A stretch of DNA of 44,070 nt from Dichotomocladium elegans. Its lineage: Eukaryota; Mucoromycota; Mucoromycetes; Mucorales; Lichtheimiaceae. Positions within the stretch are counted from its first letter, which is position 1, and each line of letters starts with the position of its first letter. Shown in pieces: positions 12,278-23,222 of this stretch. The stretch covers positions 1 through 44,070 of the forward strand of contig JAIXMN010000067.1 of the NCBI GenBank assembly GCA_025716815.1. The letters are read 5' to 3'. The notes beneath the pieces were generated by a model that ran no database searches, had not been told where the DNA came from, and saw only the letters and a program-made list of their open reading frames with translations. Position numbers and translations under genes: made by a program.

Positions 12278-12883
12278 AAAATATCTAGGAGATTTTCAAT
12301 TCGAAACTAAAAGCATTATGCCCGGGCGGCCGACTTCCTCTGAGCGACGATGAGGATCAATAAAGCTTTTGCTAAGACCGCGCACACACACGTACACACA
12401 CGCACGCATACATACACATTGACATACATTTCGTACACATATGCATACGCTTGCTTACACACTCACACGTAATGTACGCAACCCCATATTTGCTGTTTTC
12501 ATAAAGAGAAGCTGATAGCACGGGTACATACATGACGCACTATTAATGAGTCTCATTGCAAGCCGAAGATAACGAAAACATTGCTTTTTTATTACAAGGT
12601 ACACAATGAGCATGTCTGCATTTGCTGACACCATGGCGAAAATAGAGAAGATAAAAGATAAGCACTTCAGACAATGGATACTAGGATAAAAGAAGAGAGG
12701 AGAGGATAGCACATATAATATATACATAAATTCACCTATTGTTCTTAAGGGTGGACAAGTAATAACAATACTATGGATGTGTGTACCAAGCCGGGGGAGT
12801 GGGTGAATGGGCATCGTAACCACTGGGCGGCGGCGGCGGCCGCAGCAGTAGTAGCAGCAGCAGCGGCAGCGGTGGAGGCACGA
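12278..12883. other. Convergent intergenic region with CA-rich and GCN low-complexity tracts
   Basis: Lies between the 3' ends of the SNF2 (+) and DOT1 (-) genes. A CA/TA-rich imperfect microsatellite covers about 12377-12475. A GGC/GCA trinucleotide tract covers about 12827-12876, just beyond the DOT1 stop codon and therefore in its 3' UTR, not in the protein. No gene is visible. Confidence 0.7.
12827..12876. repeat. GGC/GCAGCAG trinucleotide repeat tract
   Basis: Imperfect run of GGC followed by GCA/GTA/GCG triplets on the + strand, 8 nt from the DOT1 stop codon (12884-12886). It is outside the coding frame as drawn. Confidence 0.8.
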
Positions 12884-14577
12884 TTATGACTGCTGCAGAC
12901 TTTCTTTGTACATGCCTTCATAAAAAGGTTTCAGGCGGCTTCGATCGACGGTGGCAATGTAATAGATCCCACCATTGTTGGTCCAACTGACAGCCTCGGA
13001 GAAATACTCAAACTCCTCGACACGCAAAATGGACTCGGGCATATGGAACGTCCGCTGATTGATCTTGTGGCTCTTGGGAACAAAAGACTTGAGGGAGATA
13101 ATCTTTGTGCCTTCCTTCAGATCCAAGAAGAGTTGTGCGAGCGAGTGATTTGTCTTCCAGTCAAAGGCATAGTTGTTGACGAGCAGCACATCCGCCCGTT
13201 TGAGCGTCTGATACATGTCGCTCGATCCTACATCTAAGAAATCGCCGTGCCGGAAATGAATTTTGCCGGTGGGGAGCCGCCATGCCCTATAGGTTTCCTT
13301 TCATTGTCAGTCCATGATGGAGTGCATCCAGATGAACCCCTCGCGCCTCCCCTCTGGTACACAAACTTTACTTCATCCGGGCCGCATATTCCTTCAGTTG
13401 CCGCTTGGCGCACTTGCAGGGCAGCTCCATGATCTCGATACCATATGCCTCACAGCCAGTTTGGGAAGCCACCTGCAATACCACATTCCCGATACCGCAG
13501 CCCATATCCATGAATACACTGTGAGAGTTGATTTTCGTCTTGGTGATAAATTCGTTGATTAGCACCGGGTTGATTTCACCATACACATTGTTTGAAAACG
13601 CTATCAACATGCAAAGGTCCATCTCGGTTATTTCTCTCTGTCCCCCTGATCTTTTGCGAAAACACACACCTTGATAATTGTTCAATGCATCAGCCTGTCG
13701 TGCGACTGTACGACTGTATACTTGATATAGAATATGACATGCCAAATCATAATTCGGGTGCCTGAGGGCCTTTGCGTTCTTACTCAGCTCACCCTTGGCC
13801 TTGAGGTCTGCGATCACTCGGTTGAAGTCCTTCACTGCCTCCACAAACCCAGGTCCGTTCCGCCGATTTCTATGCTTGTTGAGGTTGCGCAGAATTCCGT
13901 GAGCCTCGTCGCCGAGGAGTTGCTGTTGCTCAGGCGTCAAATAGTTTTCGTAAATACAGTACACTGTCCGCACAAGATCCGTGATGGGGTTGTACTCGTC
14001 TTTGTCTTCCACTTCGGCTTCGTGGCTATGTCCGGTTTTGACCACCGGCCATACGAGCAAGAAACTGCAGGGAAAGCATTACAAACGGGGCCCCGGTTCC
14101 TTTTTTTTGGGGGGGGGGTTGTATATGTGTGTGTGCAGTCTTACCTCTCACTATCGCCCGGATATTCCAATGTCACTGTATACTCTTCACTGACGGGTTC
14201 GGTGAAATCTAAAGCGATTATGTTAAGTTTATATAAAAAAAAAAGAAGTAAGAGAAAAGATATCAGCGTGATTGCTTACAAGGTCGATACTTCGAATGCA
14301 ATGCCTTGACAAGGCGTTCCGAACTGACCATGCGCGGCTTTGCTGATGGGTTGGCAATTACCGGTGAGAGAGCTGTTGTATCGTCCCGGGGCCTTTTCTC
14401 GGGATGCTGGTAGCGCACGTCTTTGCCTGATTTCGAGAGTCGTCGTTTTTTCGCAGAAACCACAGTTGCGTTATTCGCAGCCGGCTTAGTCAAACGTTCT
14501 TTATCAGACTCTCTCATTATGCGGGAGCTTTCAATGACTGTAGCACTTTCTGTGCAGGAGACAGCTGCAGTGTTCAT
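12884..14577 (-). CDS. DOT1: DOT1-type histone H3 lysine-79 methyltransferase
   Basis: SAM-dependent enzyme that methylates H3K79 in the nucleosome core; the family has no SET domain. Five exons on the - strand: 14577-14280, 14208-14145, 14064-13670, 13600-13372, 13286-12884. Phases agree and give 462 aa. The N-terminal ~100 residues are basic and nuclear-signal-like (SAKKRRLSKSGK). The catalytic fold follows: helical lead-in (LTPEQQQLLGDEAHG), D1 loop FSNNVYGEI, SAM motif I VFMDMGCGIGNVVLQVA, motif II YGIEIMELP, then NNYAFD and LKSFVP near the C-terminus. The 69-nt intron between exons 3 and 4 (13601-13669) is a multiple of three with no stop, so a simple ORF call would wrongly translate it inside LNNYQ/AFSNNVY. 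Intron 2 contains a T8G10 run. It is convergent with the SNF2-type gene. Confidence 0.92.
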
Positions 14578-14817
14578 GGCCTGAATAGAATAAAATGGAG
14601 AGGGGGGGGCAAAGAATATGAGAAAGAGGAGACAGAGAGAGAGAGAGAAAGAGAAAAATAAGACAAGAGGGGAGAGAAGTCAGAAACGAGGTAAAGATTC
14701 GTCGTCCCTTTTTTCAAAATCGAATTCTCCGCAGAACGGATCGGAGGACATGCTTTATCATATTTACATTTTTTCTACTACGTTTGAAGCCAACAATACG
14801 AAGAAGCAAAAATCCGT
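14578..14817. other. Short intergenic region, GA-rich
   Basis: The 240 bases between the uS5m stop and the DOT1 start hold a purine-rich (GAGA/GAAA) tract at about 14615-14695. This is the presumed DOT1 promoter, since both genes are on the - strand. No TATA box stands out. Confidence 0.6.
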
Positions 14818-15681
14818 CTATGCGCTAGCACCGTAATAAACGCCCTGCACATCGGTCACCTTCTTTCCACGCATTTTTGCAATATCCTGGGGCATCTTTT
14901 GGCTGGAAAGGGCCTCGAAGGTAGCCTTGATGACATTCATAGGGGTTCGGGAGCCGCGGACCTTGCCGCTGATGTCCTGGATACCAATACAACGGCAGAT
15001 CTCGTGGATATAATGGTTTGCCCTGCAGCCGAAGCCTGGCGGACGACTGCGAAGCTCAAGTTTGGTAGCATGGAACTTGTGCTCGATATCCATGGAGATA
15101 GTGCGGTCATCGTACCGCTCAAAGTAGCGCAGGTTCTTGATAGCCTTGTTGGTGGCCTTGAGCACGGCGCGTGCAGCCTCTTCGTCTTTGCCCTCGCCAT
15201 AGCCCGCAAGGCCATTGCCGTTTCCAACCACCACGAGGGCGTACATCGACGGCTGCTTACCCTTGCCATTCATGTTGACCACACGCTTCACGAGCAGCGC
15301 CTTTTTCATCAGATCCCTTTGCTCGCTCTGCGACAGGGGGGTCTCGACAAACTCATTCACGGCATTCATGATCACTTCGGTCGGGCGATGCGGGGAAAAC
15401 AGCTTTTCTTGATCGAGCGTTGGCGTGGCAGCTCCAAAATCGAGTACGGCATCCACCTTGTTAAGCTGTGGAAGTTGCTGTTCTGTCAGATCATGCTGTC
15501 GGAATCGTCTAGCATCAACGGTGACATACAAACGGGACGGAGTAGCTATGTTATCATGCCAACCACATGTAAGCGCATGAGTGTGTGAGTGTACGAGTGT
15601 GTGGAGACTATCATGAACAAAAGTACCCGCCAATGGCGTAATCGCCAAGGATCTGCCGAGCAATCGATGCAATGACAGCAT
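14818..15681 (-). CDS. MRPS5: Mitochondrial small-subunit ribosomal protein uS5m
   Basis: Component of the mitochondrial ribosome small subunit. The start ATG at 15681 opens a basic, Arg/Leu-rich leader (MLSLHRLLGRSLAI) typical of a mitochondrial import signal. The S5 double-stranded RNA-binding domain follows (KALLVKRVVNMNGKGKQPS, then VVVGNGNGLAGYGEGKDEEA), then the C-terminal S5 fold (LRSRPPGFGCRANHYIHEIC, GSRTPMNVIKATFEAL). The frame is open throughout (287 aa). A stretch of 81 nt (15546-15626) begins GTACTT, ends ATAG, is stop-free and encodes an unlikely His/Thr-rich insert. I read it as an intron, which would join PLA directly to ATPSRLY and give 260 aa. The protein is certain; the intron is inferred. 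Confidence 0.9.
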   Translation of the reverse strand: MLSLHRLLGRSLAITPLAGTFVHDSLHTLVHSHTHALTCGWHDNIATPSRLYVTVDARRFRQHDLTEQQLPQLNKVDAVLDFGAATPTLDQEKLFSPHRPTEVIMNAVNEFVETPLSQSEQRDLMKKALLVKRVVNMNGKGKQPSMYALVVVGNGNGLAGYGEGKDEEAARAVLKATNKAIKNLRYFERYDDRTISMDIEHKFHATKLELRSRPPGFGCRANHYIHEICRCIGIQDISGKVRGSRTPMNVIKATFEALSSQKMPQDIAKMRGKKVTDVQGVYYGASA

Positions 15682-16534
15682 GGTTATGTGTCTGTGTTTT
15701 TTTTGCCTGACTGGGTCTTTTTCAAATAAATCTCCTCAACCCCTCCCCTTTTTGGGTGCGGTGGGTTGGGGGGAATAAAGCGTGACGTGTGTGCAACCTC
15801 AAAATTTAAGCAATGGAAAAAAACATCTCTAGGACTGGGTAACGACGTAAGCCGTCAAAGTCGTGGTCTCTGTGCCCCTCTCACTATGTAAGATCGGTAG
15901 TCGAACACATCTGTCTTTTCAATAAGGAACGTACTCTTCTATCAGGTCAGCCACACGACCTTACAGTACCAAATAGCGGTCGCATATTAGGTTCTACGAA
16001 ACAGGTCACCATTCGGGACGGGGGGAAGGAGGAGGCAGAACGATTGCCCCTCGTATGGTTTGTCACGCACGTATGGGGAAGGAATCGGACCGTTGAGGCT
16101 ATGTACTCGACGATTTGCTACGGGCTAGGTGATAAGGCCAAGCTAGCCTTGTATGATAGTGTGTTCCTGTAGCAGAGCGTGTTTTATACGGGATGGATTG
16201 AACTGAGAATTGTAGTTCCGTTCCCTTCGAACGAGCTTGCCATAGCGGGGCCCTACTCAGTGGATTGCCCAACAAGAAGACTCTTGTTCCTGTTGGGGGT
16301 GGGGGTGGAGGTGAGTTGGGTTATTATCCAGCGAACCACTCCGACAAACTACGTTTGCTGGGAACTGAGCGCTTTCGGTTGAGGCACCTAACTTGCGCAC
16401 TCACCTGTTTTCTCCCTCCTTCCCCACCGTCTCACATATACACACGCACAAACACCCACATAAACGTATATACAGAAATATATAGACGCATTTATCGACT
16501 TTTTCAGCATTGCACGTGTTTCGTCTACCCCATA
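15682..16534. other. Divergent intergenic region, uS5m and TM9SF3-like genes
   Basis: These 853 bases separate two divergently transcribed genes and should hold both promoters. There is a CA/TA-rich tract at about 16437-16490 just before the TM9SF3-like start, and short G-rich runs (about 16018-16033, 16290-16310). I found no convincing tRNA or snoRNA here. Confidence 0.6.
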
Positions 16535-18998
16535 ATGAATCTGCAGCGGATTCCCATCTTCGTTGCAATAATGCTTGTTTCGGCATTATGCCTGTGGCAT
16601 ACAGCCACGGCTGACGAACATAATCATGTGGTATGCAATGGCAATTCACGTGGTTTTCTTTTTCTTTTTCATTCAACCACTGAGTGTGTTGTGCATAAAC
16701 GAACAGTACGAACGAGGCGAAGAAGTTGTCGCTTGGATGAACACGGTCGGACCCATCCACAATCGTCAGGAGACATATCCTTACTATCAGCTGCCATTCT
16801 GCCGAGGCAACAGTGCTGTGGAGCATCATCATGAGACACTTGGCGAGGCTCTTCAGGGCATGGATCTGATCAATTCTGGTATCCCTATACGCTATCTGGG
16901 TAGGTTGAGCGCATTTGTTAGTACTCGGGTTGAAAGGATGTTGAGCATGTTGCTTACGTATCTCGCTTTTACAGAGCCAGTAGCGCAAGGAACCATCTGT
17001 CGCAAAACATTCGATGGTCCAGAGCTCTCGGCAATGCGGTATGCAGTTACGAATCAGTACTGGTTTACTATGTTTGTGGGCAAGTAGGGTGAGGAGGCGC
17101 GGGTGCAATTGGGGAGAGAGAGAGAGAGAAACGTACAGACGAGGTTGGCTAATATACATGCGATTTTTCTCCGTAGATGATCTGCCTGTCAATAGTCCAG
17201 TCGGTATTAGATCGTCCGAAATCTCTCTGGATAACAAAGAACGGATCGACAAGCTGCATATTTATACGCACAAGAAGTTCGTGATTGAGTACAATGACGA
17301 TAGGGCAAGTTTTTGCTTTCCAAAACGATGCAAGCACGAGATTGATGATGAAGATGCTATAGATTATCTCGGTCCAGCTAGTCCCAGGCAACGAAATCGA
17401 GGTGCCACCCAACAATAAGCCGCTCGACGTCGAGTTCACCTACTCGGTTGAATGGAATCCCACAGAAACGCGCTTCAAGGATCGATTTCAAAGATTATTG
17501 GAAACAGACTTTTTTGAACATACAGTAATTGGCGGATGTTTTGTTGGAGGTGGTTTTAGGACTAAACGGAATTGCGGGGCATAGGTCCATTGGCTCTCGA
17601 TTTACAGTTCCTTTGTCATGGTTCTGTTCTTGACCGGCCTTGTGTCTCTGATCTTGTTGCGTACAATCAAGAGGGACTACGCCCGCTATGATCGTGAAGA
17701 GGGTCTGGATGATTTTGTATGTTTAAAGGACAAAGAGTACCAGGCTTAATCTAATCATGTGGAACGCTTAGGATCGTGACCTTGGCGACGACTATGGATG
17801 GAAGCAGGTATACGGCGATGTTTTCCGGCAACCTCCACGGTTGATGCTCATGTCTGCGCTGATGGGCACGGGATGCCAACTTGTGATCCTTTCTGGAGTT
17901 GTAATCCTCTATACTATCATGGGTGATCTGTATGTTGAACGAGCCACCATCCTTACGGCAACCATTTTCTTGTACGCCCTGACTTCGGGGATCGCAGGCT
18001 ACACGAGTGCCCGCTATTATGCCCGCTACAATGGGCGCGAATGGGTTCGCAATGTTCTGCTGACAGCAAGCATCTGGCCCGGTGCAGTCTTTCTCATCGG
18101 CGGATATATCAACAGCGTGGCCATCTACTACTCGAGTTCGCGTGCCATTGCTTTCTCCATCATTGTAAGTGTCTGTCTTGGCTATAGAAAAGAGGATTTA
18201 CGTGCATATGTAGCTTGCGATGGTGGCGATATGGGTGTTCCTCTGCTTCCCGTTGACGTTGTTAGGAGCAATTGTCGGTCGCAACTGGGGCGCCAAGGCC
18301 GATTTTCCATGCAGGGTTGTGAACATTCCCCGACCGATCCCTGATAAGGTCTGGTACGCCGAGCCTATGATCATCATTGCCATGGGTGGCATCCTGCCCT
18401 TTGGCTCGATTTTCATTGAAATGTACTTCATCTTCACCTCCTTCTGGACATACAAGATTTACTATGTCTATGGTTTCATGCTCCTTGTTTTTATCATCCT
18501 CCTCATTGTAAGTGCGTGTGTAGCGATCGTGAGCACCTATTTCCTGCTTAATTCGGAGGATCATCGGTGGTAAGTATAAAGAACCTTGGGGCAATATTCA
18601 ATCTGTTCCGAGCTGACCTTTGTGTACATTAGGCACTGGCTCAGCTTCATGACGTGCGCTTCCACATCCGTTTACGTGTATATCTATTCCTTCTATTATT
18701 TTTTCGCAAAGACGAAGTAAGTGAAAAAGGGGAAAGTGCCATAGAAACGTTCGAACAAACAATCTTGCGTTTTGTTTCTTAAGGATGACGGGAATGTTCC
18801 AAACAAGTTTTTATTTCGGTTACACTGCATTGATATCTTTGGGCTTGTTTTGCATGCTAGGTATAAAAAGGGCTTTGGGGAGGACGCGCATGAAGGCAAA
18901 AAAAAAGAAGTAACGCGGCACTACATTTAGGATTCGTGGGACACTCGGCGGCTTCGCTCTTCGTACGTAGAATTTATCAAAATGTCAAGATTGATTGA
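16535..18998 (+). CDS. TM9SF3: Nonaspanin, TM9SF3-like (EMP70 family) nine-transmembrane protein
   Basis: Polytopic endosome/Golgi membrane protein; family members act in membrane sorting and adhesion. Eleven exons: 16535-16630, 16707-16899, 16975-17079, 17177-17304, 17363-17524, 17585-17716, 17772-18164, 18214-18569, 18633-18716, 18784-18860, 18931-18998. Phases agree, giving 597 aa (human TM9SF3 is about 589). Order: signal peptide, lumenal domain with [20 protein letters not shown] and [11 protein letters not shown], then the hydrophobic segments with [42 protein letters not shown] and the C-terminal QNVKID retention-type tail. Closest by recall to TM9SF3, not TM9SF1/2. Introns 3 (17080-17176) and 4 (17305-17362) both have GC donors (G|GCAAGT); no GT donor nearby keeps the frame. 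A GA microsatellite lies in intron 3. Confidence 0.95.
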
Positions 18999-19551
18999 TT
19001 AAATGCTTTGGTGGACATGCCCCTCTATCATTGCTCAAAAAAACGGACAATGTTTTCCCGCAAAAGTCGTTCGTACCTTGGGCAAACCGGCAAATCTTGG
19101 GAGTACTCGGCATGTTCGGCAATAAAGCATCATCAATCCAAAAAAAAAGACAAGAAAAGAGCATAACCTAATGGAAATGTTCATCCTCCTCCACCAGAGG
19201 GCTACAGGTAATTAACTGTACCCAGGGAGGCTAAATCGGCGAATCATGGATTCTCTAGATAATCGTTTGCGGATCGCAACAGACGATCCCATGCACCTTC
19301 GCTTCGTTCCCGGAACGCAGTGTGCAAAAGTGTGTTTAAGGAAAACCTCATGTGTTACATTCAACGAACATTGGGGAAATGAGCATGAGTAGGGTAAACA
19401 TTTCGCGTAGAGAAGGAAAGTTAATGAGTCAAGATTTTGTTTTGTGTGAGGATGGATGAACAAACGACTGTTCCGTACAGAGTGAGATGCGAATGATTAT
19501 GAACAAGATAATAAAAATGGGGAGAAAGGGTATGCAAACGTATTTAGATGA
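18999..19551. other. Convergent intergenic region
   Basis: 553 bases between the 3' ends of the TM9SF3-like gene (+) and the Rho GEF gene (-). No coding or RNA signal is recognised. Confidence 0.6.
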
Positions 19552-20831
19552 TTACTGGATGGTGTCCATGGCGTGTGCCAGAGCGGTCAGACTCTTGAGC
19601 GCGCCTTCGATAAAGGGATAGTCTGGATGCGTGGGAGAGGAGTGTTTCTTGAGGTCCTTCAGTAACATACAATACCGTGTGACTCTTTGGATAGGTGCAA
19701 TGACGTACTCGGGGAGTCCCATCCGATTCATACGCTTTTCCTTTTGAATGGGATTTTCTTTTTAGTCATCTGCTGTTTGGGCTTGGGGGTAAACACAATC
19801 TCGCTTACCACGACCAATTGGCGATAGACGATGCTCCGGGAACTCGCTTTAGAGGCGCACTTTTGAGCTTTCGCGAAATGGGCGGCGTAGGAGATATAGA
19901 CGTCAAAATAGCCCAGATGCTCGCAAAACACCTTGCCGATCGCATCCGAATTTTGTAGCCGACGCAAGAGCGACGTGGAGAGCATGAGGAGTTGAGGGAT
20001 AAACGCAAAAATGGTTTGGAGGTCTTTGACGCTTGCCAGTCGGGCGGTCGTCGCCTCCATCATGGGGTCCATGAAGACCTTTTTTTTTTTTTGCAAGTTA
20101 GTTTTCAATTCACTTCGCTTCTTCCGGGGGATATCCCATACCCGTTTGATGATGGTGAGGTGGTCGAGATATGTCTCTTCGGTGGTAACGAGTTCGGTGG
20201 TAATATAACGTTTGAGCTGATCAGACCGAATGGGATCGGCTATCCGGGGAGGCCTGCTTGGCAATGATGGCTAACCAAGAGACGTTAAAGCTCTCGATTT
20301 CTTTTTCTTTGTTTGTTTATATACCTTTTCCTCGAGCAACTCGTGAAAACACCTTCTCCAAATGTCACGTCCCTCTCTTTCTTTTTTGGCACATGATGGG
20401 GACGAGAAGAGCAGAAAACCCTTTACCGACCTGTCGATTGCCCAGCCGCTTTGGTCTGATCGGGAGGAAGGGGTGATGGTGATAAAAGGAGTAATGTTGT
20501 TGGCGGGTGGGAGTGAGGATGAAACTGGCACGCGGGGTTTTTCTCGGAGGGTGTTACTCCGCTGCTCAGTGGGCGTGGACGCGCGGTGGGTATGGACATT
20601 GGTGCTAAAGAGATTCGTTTCGAGTAGCGAAAGTGAGCGTCTGATGGGATTGGGGCGAGTGTTCTTCGGCCTGGCGGGTAGTTGGACTTTCTCTGCGTGC
20701 TGTATAGGTGGTGGAATCGAGGCGGCTTCGAGCAGAATGGGGTCAATATTGGTGAGGAGTTCATCCACGGTATCCTCTGCCCAGGATCTGGCCTCAATAA
20801 GATCGAAGGATGGTTGTATAAAGGGGGGCAT
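19552..20831 (-). CDS. DH-domain Rho guanine-nucleotide exchange factor, no PH domain
   Basis: Likely activator of a Rho/Cdc42-type GTPase. Four exons: 20831-20325, 20270-20142, 20078-19809, 19740-19552. Phases agree, giving 364 aa. Residues 1 to about 180 are Pro/Ser-rich and probably disordered. The DH (RhoGEF) domain covers about 185-360: CR1 KRYITTELVTTEETYLDHL, middle helices with HLGYFDVYISYAAHFAKA, and CR3 LPEYVIAPIQRVTRYCMLLK. The 63-nt intron 2 (20079-20141) is stop-free and in frame, has an ACTAAC branch-like site and ends in a 13-A run. Removing it restores a normal IIKRVFMDPMME. The protein stops about 20 residues after the last DH helix, with no PH domain, unlike most Dbl-family GEFs. 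A further C-terminal exon cannot be excluded, but the stop TAA (19552-19554) directly follows HAMDTIQ. Confidence 0.85.
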
Positions 20832-22484
20832 GTTAGAGGAGGGAAAGAGGAATTGGAAGAGCTAAAGAGAAAGAAGCAAAACCAAAGGGGAGAGCAGCGA
20901 ACATAAATAAGGACGATGACCAGTGCATCTTTCCGACCGTGGGCGGGTCTACGAAATATGCTCTTCTCCCCCCAGCTGCTCCTTTTTTTCCACAACCCCC
21001 CCTCCCGGTCCTCCCATGAAGCACAATCTGCATGATGCATATGCGTGTGAGACGCAAAAGCCAATGCATACTATGCGGATTGGACATGCAGGATGGGCTC
21101 TGAGGATATCACATATTCCATCGAATGCTGAAATACCAAGTTTCTCAACCGAGCTGTGGGTTCGAGGAGACGGGAGTCCTGCGGTGGTACAAGAAGTGTA
21201 TAAAAAAAAACCGTGCATAACCCTGCCCAACTTTGGGCATTGTGATCGCTCCGTTCTTCCTAATTTTTTTTTCATCTCCTGCAATTGCAGGTCCGTCGCT
21301 GGATCATCCTCCACTGTCTGTGTGTTATGGAGTGTGGCGCATCTCGTCCTTCCTCTTTCATTAGTTTTGTATGCAGATGGCCAAGAGATTCTTCATACAT
21401 ACATACCTTTTAGAATGTGGCGCGAACAAGGGAAACGATTCACCAAACAAATAGTTGGCTTCCCAAAAGATCCGCTTGAATTTGTCCTGATAGGAATAGA
21501 TGGAAGAGATCAAAACATGATTAGGGCTTGCATTAATTCTTGGTTAACAGAATTGCATCACTGCAAATCTCGCAGGATAATGTTTGACTAAAAAAAACCA
21601 TCTTCTCTTCTAACGAGATCCTGACCACCGAAGTTCCCGTTCTTGCTGATCCTGACATTGCCCTATCTAAAAAGTGTGCCTTCTTCTTCCCATTGTTTTA
21701 GTAGTCATACGCATGTCAGAATGTTAACATTATGACGTGTATTAAGCGCCATGAAGAAATAATCGCGCTATAAAATGTTTGGTAAAGAGGACACTTTCCG
21801 CTCTAGGCGCCAGCAAGCGTGGAACTCAGATGCCAGCTGCTGTGCAACATTTTGTTTGTGCAATTGGGCGATCCATGGTAACAGCTCGTACCCCATATCT
21901 GACGGTTTCCCATCACCCATCCGGCCCCGAGCTTCTCAACCCACCCTCCAGGTGTACAGAGAAATACCTGATGCTTCTGCTTGGTCAACTTATTTAGGTC
22001 GCAGAACATTCGACTATAAAACACATAGCATTGTGTGACCTCGCTCCAGTAAACCAGATGATACTCTTCTGCGTGCCACAACGAATTGTAAAAAAACCTT
22101 GGACACGCTAATCCACCTGCAAACACTCCTCCTCCCTGCCCACGCAACGCAGTTGCCAATGGCTTCATCTATGAATTCTTCCAGAGGCTTGAGACGGATA
22201 GAGAAAGATAATGCAATGTATTGTGTGATACGACGTGATAATGGTTTATGTTTACAACCTCTATCAACTCTGGGGAACTAGGGTATCGACATGTAGACCT
22301 TACAGAGTTAGGATACTATTTTAGCACGTTTTCCTTTTTAATGCATTCCTCCCTGGTATCGTCGTTACAACCTGGTGTTCTGACGACGTCTATCCATGTA
22401 CCTCCGATCGAGACGATAGGGCGTTTCAACAGTATGTGCACCGATCATCACGTTCCCCACGACACAAGGCAGGTGTCAAAGTCT
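20832..22484. other. Intergenic, no supported gene
   Basis: About 1.65 kb between the Rho GEF start and the POP4 stop, both on the - strand. The last 70 codons of a + frame ending at 21591 (about 21376-21591, containing RMWREQGKRFTKQIVGFPKD) look protein-like but have no recognised relative and no clear start. A - frame at 21803-22168 shows nothing recognisable. Confidence 0.5.
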
Positions 22485-23222
22485 TTACAAATCAATGGTT
22501 GGTTTTGGTTTGAACTTTTTGGCGGCCCGATCGGCAGCCCGCACGAGAAGTTGTTGACCATAAAGTGTCAGTCTGAAATTGCACATTGGAAGGTCGAACG
22601 CAAAAATCGCCCCAGCCTTTGGTATGTCTAAAACGAATAAGTATCATGTTAGCCGTCCAGAGGACCATACGCGCCTTGTGTATGTGCGTGTGTGTGTGCT
22701 TTACGTTTCAACTTGTTATCTTTTGTGACGATTCGGAAGAGGTTTTGTGTCTCTTGGACGACAATTCCCTTTTGACTGACCAGTGCGGGATTCGTGCTCT
22801 TGATCACTTTTCATGTACATCAGCAGGCAGCGACTTCTACTCGCGTGGAACATCGCGCTTTTTTTTTTTTTACCTTCAAGCAGCGCACCGTGAAAATCAG
22901 CCTTGAGCATTTTTTGACCAAATATCTGGGCATTGGTCCCTTGCTCGTACAGTTCCCTGATATATCCAAGCCACAACTCATGCAACGGTATGAACAGCTC
23001 ATATCTGGCTGCGCTTTTGGATACATCGTACACACCCAACGCCCGCCGTTCCTTTGCGTTCATTGCTTTGATCTTTTTCGGTAGCTTCTGCTTTTTTTTA
23101 AGCTCTCGAGCGGTTGAGGTCCAGTCATGCCCGTCCAAATGAACCGGTTTCATACTGCTGAATACGCGTGCTGTTGATACATTGGATGGAATATACTCTT
23201 TGACCAGAGCTGTCGCAACGTC
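22485..23222 (-). CDS. POP4: RNase P / RNase MRP protein subunit POP4 (Rpp29)
   Basis: RNA-binding subunit of the nuclear ribonucleases that process tRNA 5' ends and rRNA precursors. Exons on the - strand: 23222-22874 (start uncertain), 22806-22705, 22627-22485, with GT-AG introns of 67 and 77 nt and consistent phase. Family hallmarks in order: a Lys-rich stretch, RYELFIPLHELWLGYIREL, KMLKADFHGALLEV, then SQKGIVVQETQNLFRIVTKD and the C-terminal RAADRAAKKFKPKPTIDL. An ATG at 23153 would give 174 aa. The frame is also open and family-like upstream of it (DVATALVKEYIPSN) back to an AG at 23223, so at least one 5' exon probably exists further right. I could not place it. Codon and intron style match the neighbours. 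Confidence 0.88.

Noticed and set aside
12377..12475. CA-rich tract considered as a regulatory or satellite element
   Set aside because: Imperfect, short and in a convergent 3' region; simple microsatellite with no further structure.
14899..15588. 229-codon + strand frame opposite uS5m
   Set aside because: Antisense shadow; the - strand carries an unmistakable S5 domain.
16401..17252. 283-codon - strand frame across the TM9SF3-like gene start
   Set aside because: Antisense to a gene with eleven phase-consistent exons and clear family motifs.
20078..20092. Homopolymer A13 on the coding strand as a frameshift or slippage site in the Rho GEF
   Set aside because: It is the end of a phase-neutral intron (acceptor at 20079), so it is not translated.
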